Assembly (NCBI RefSeq): GCF_000003605.2
Contig: NW_003151267.1
Span: 150,332 to 214,331 of the forward strand
DNA from: Saccoglossus kowalevskii
Taxonomy: Eukaryota > Hemichordata > Enteropneusta > Harrimaniidae
Direction of reading: 5' to 3'
DNA length: 64,000 nucleotides
The position numbers were made by a program, and so were the translations under genes. Within the stretch, counting starts at the first letter, position 1; each line of letters starts with the position of its first letter. This document shows, one piece after another, positions 63,901-64,000 of the stretch. Below the pieces are notes generated by a model. That model was not told the origin of the DNA. It made no database searches and worked only from the letters and a program-made list of their open reading frames with translations.

Positions 63901-64000
63901 CGCGTTCGAATATCCGAAAGCAATGTGGACGCATTAAACACACTAGAATATTGCTAATTTTGTAATATCTAAATTAATGTCACTATAAAGTAAAAACTAA
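63901..64000. other. Window end, non-coding
   Basis: AT-rich sequence with nothing recognisable; the repeat unit D may continue beyond the window. Confidence 0.5.

Noticed and set aside
1-64000. tRNA, rRNA or snRNA genes and CRISPR arrays
   Set aside because: Box B-like GGTTCGA matches (for example near 11056, 28116 and 33122) lack the rest of a tRNA cloverleaf; no rRNA stretch and no spaced short direct repeats were seen.
1-64000. Homeobox or other developmental coding exons
   Set aside because: I looked for WFQNRR-type codons on both strands because of the repeat-poor, octamer-containing left part, but found none.

Overview
This is eukaryotic (metazoan) nuclear DNA, AT-rich (I estimate about 64% A+T), with no bacterial-style gene order and no long intact reading frame. 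The identifiable content is animal-type: a tRNA-derived SINE with a clean target-site duplication, a decayed non-LTR retrotransposon of the Jockey/CR1 type, a decayed Penelope-like element, TTAA-flanked miniature inverted-repeat elements, tandem duplications and microsatellites. CpG does not look strongly depleted, which fits an invertebrate better than a mammal. I cannot name the species; an invertebrate deuterostome or a lophotrochozoan would both fit.

Layout. Positions 1 to about 51,000 are mostly unique, repeat-poor, AT-rich non-coding sequence. Interruptions are four small TTAA-flanked elements (4.3, 13.7, 21.3 and, further right, 62.6 kb), two SINE copies (12.4-12.8 kb on the minus strand, 27.27-27.70 kb on the plus strand with 14-bp direct repeats), a two-unit 292-bp tandem duplication with nested 36-bp repeats (25.2-25.8 kb) and an ATGAT microsatellite (45.92-46.01 kb). 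This part has several perfect CRE palindromes, NRF1-type palindromes, POU octamers and one DR0 nuclear-receptor site. No complete gene is supportable here. A few short stretches look coding (40.3-40.4 kb minus, 21.56-21.67 kb plus, 43.29-43.45 kb plus, 28.9-29.4 kb minus) and are listed at low confidence as possible exons. A large intergenic region or intron, perhaps of a developmental gene, is a reasonable but unproven reading.

From about 52.5 kb to the right end the character changes. This part holds a decayed Penelope-like reverse transcriptase (53.4-54.6 kb, minus), a decayed Jockey/CR1-type LINE 3' part (61.2-62.0 kb, minus), and three or four diverged copies of an unrecognised unit (52.6-53.1, 56.9-57.3, 58.5-59.7 and 62.9-63.9 kb). 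That unit carries exon-like segments on the minus strand and is the least explained structure in the window.

There is no evidence of genes working together in an operon or pathway. The window is best read as non-coding sequence with a repeat-rich right flank. All calls are from direct reading; no alignment or database search was run.
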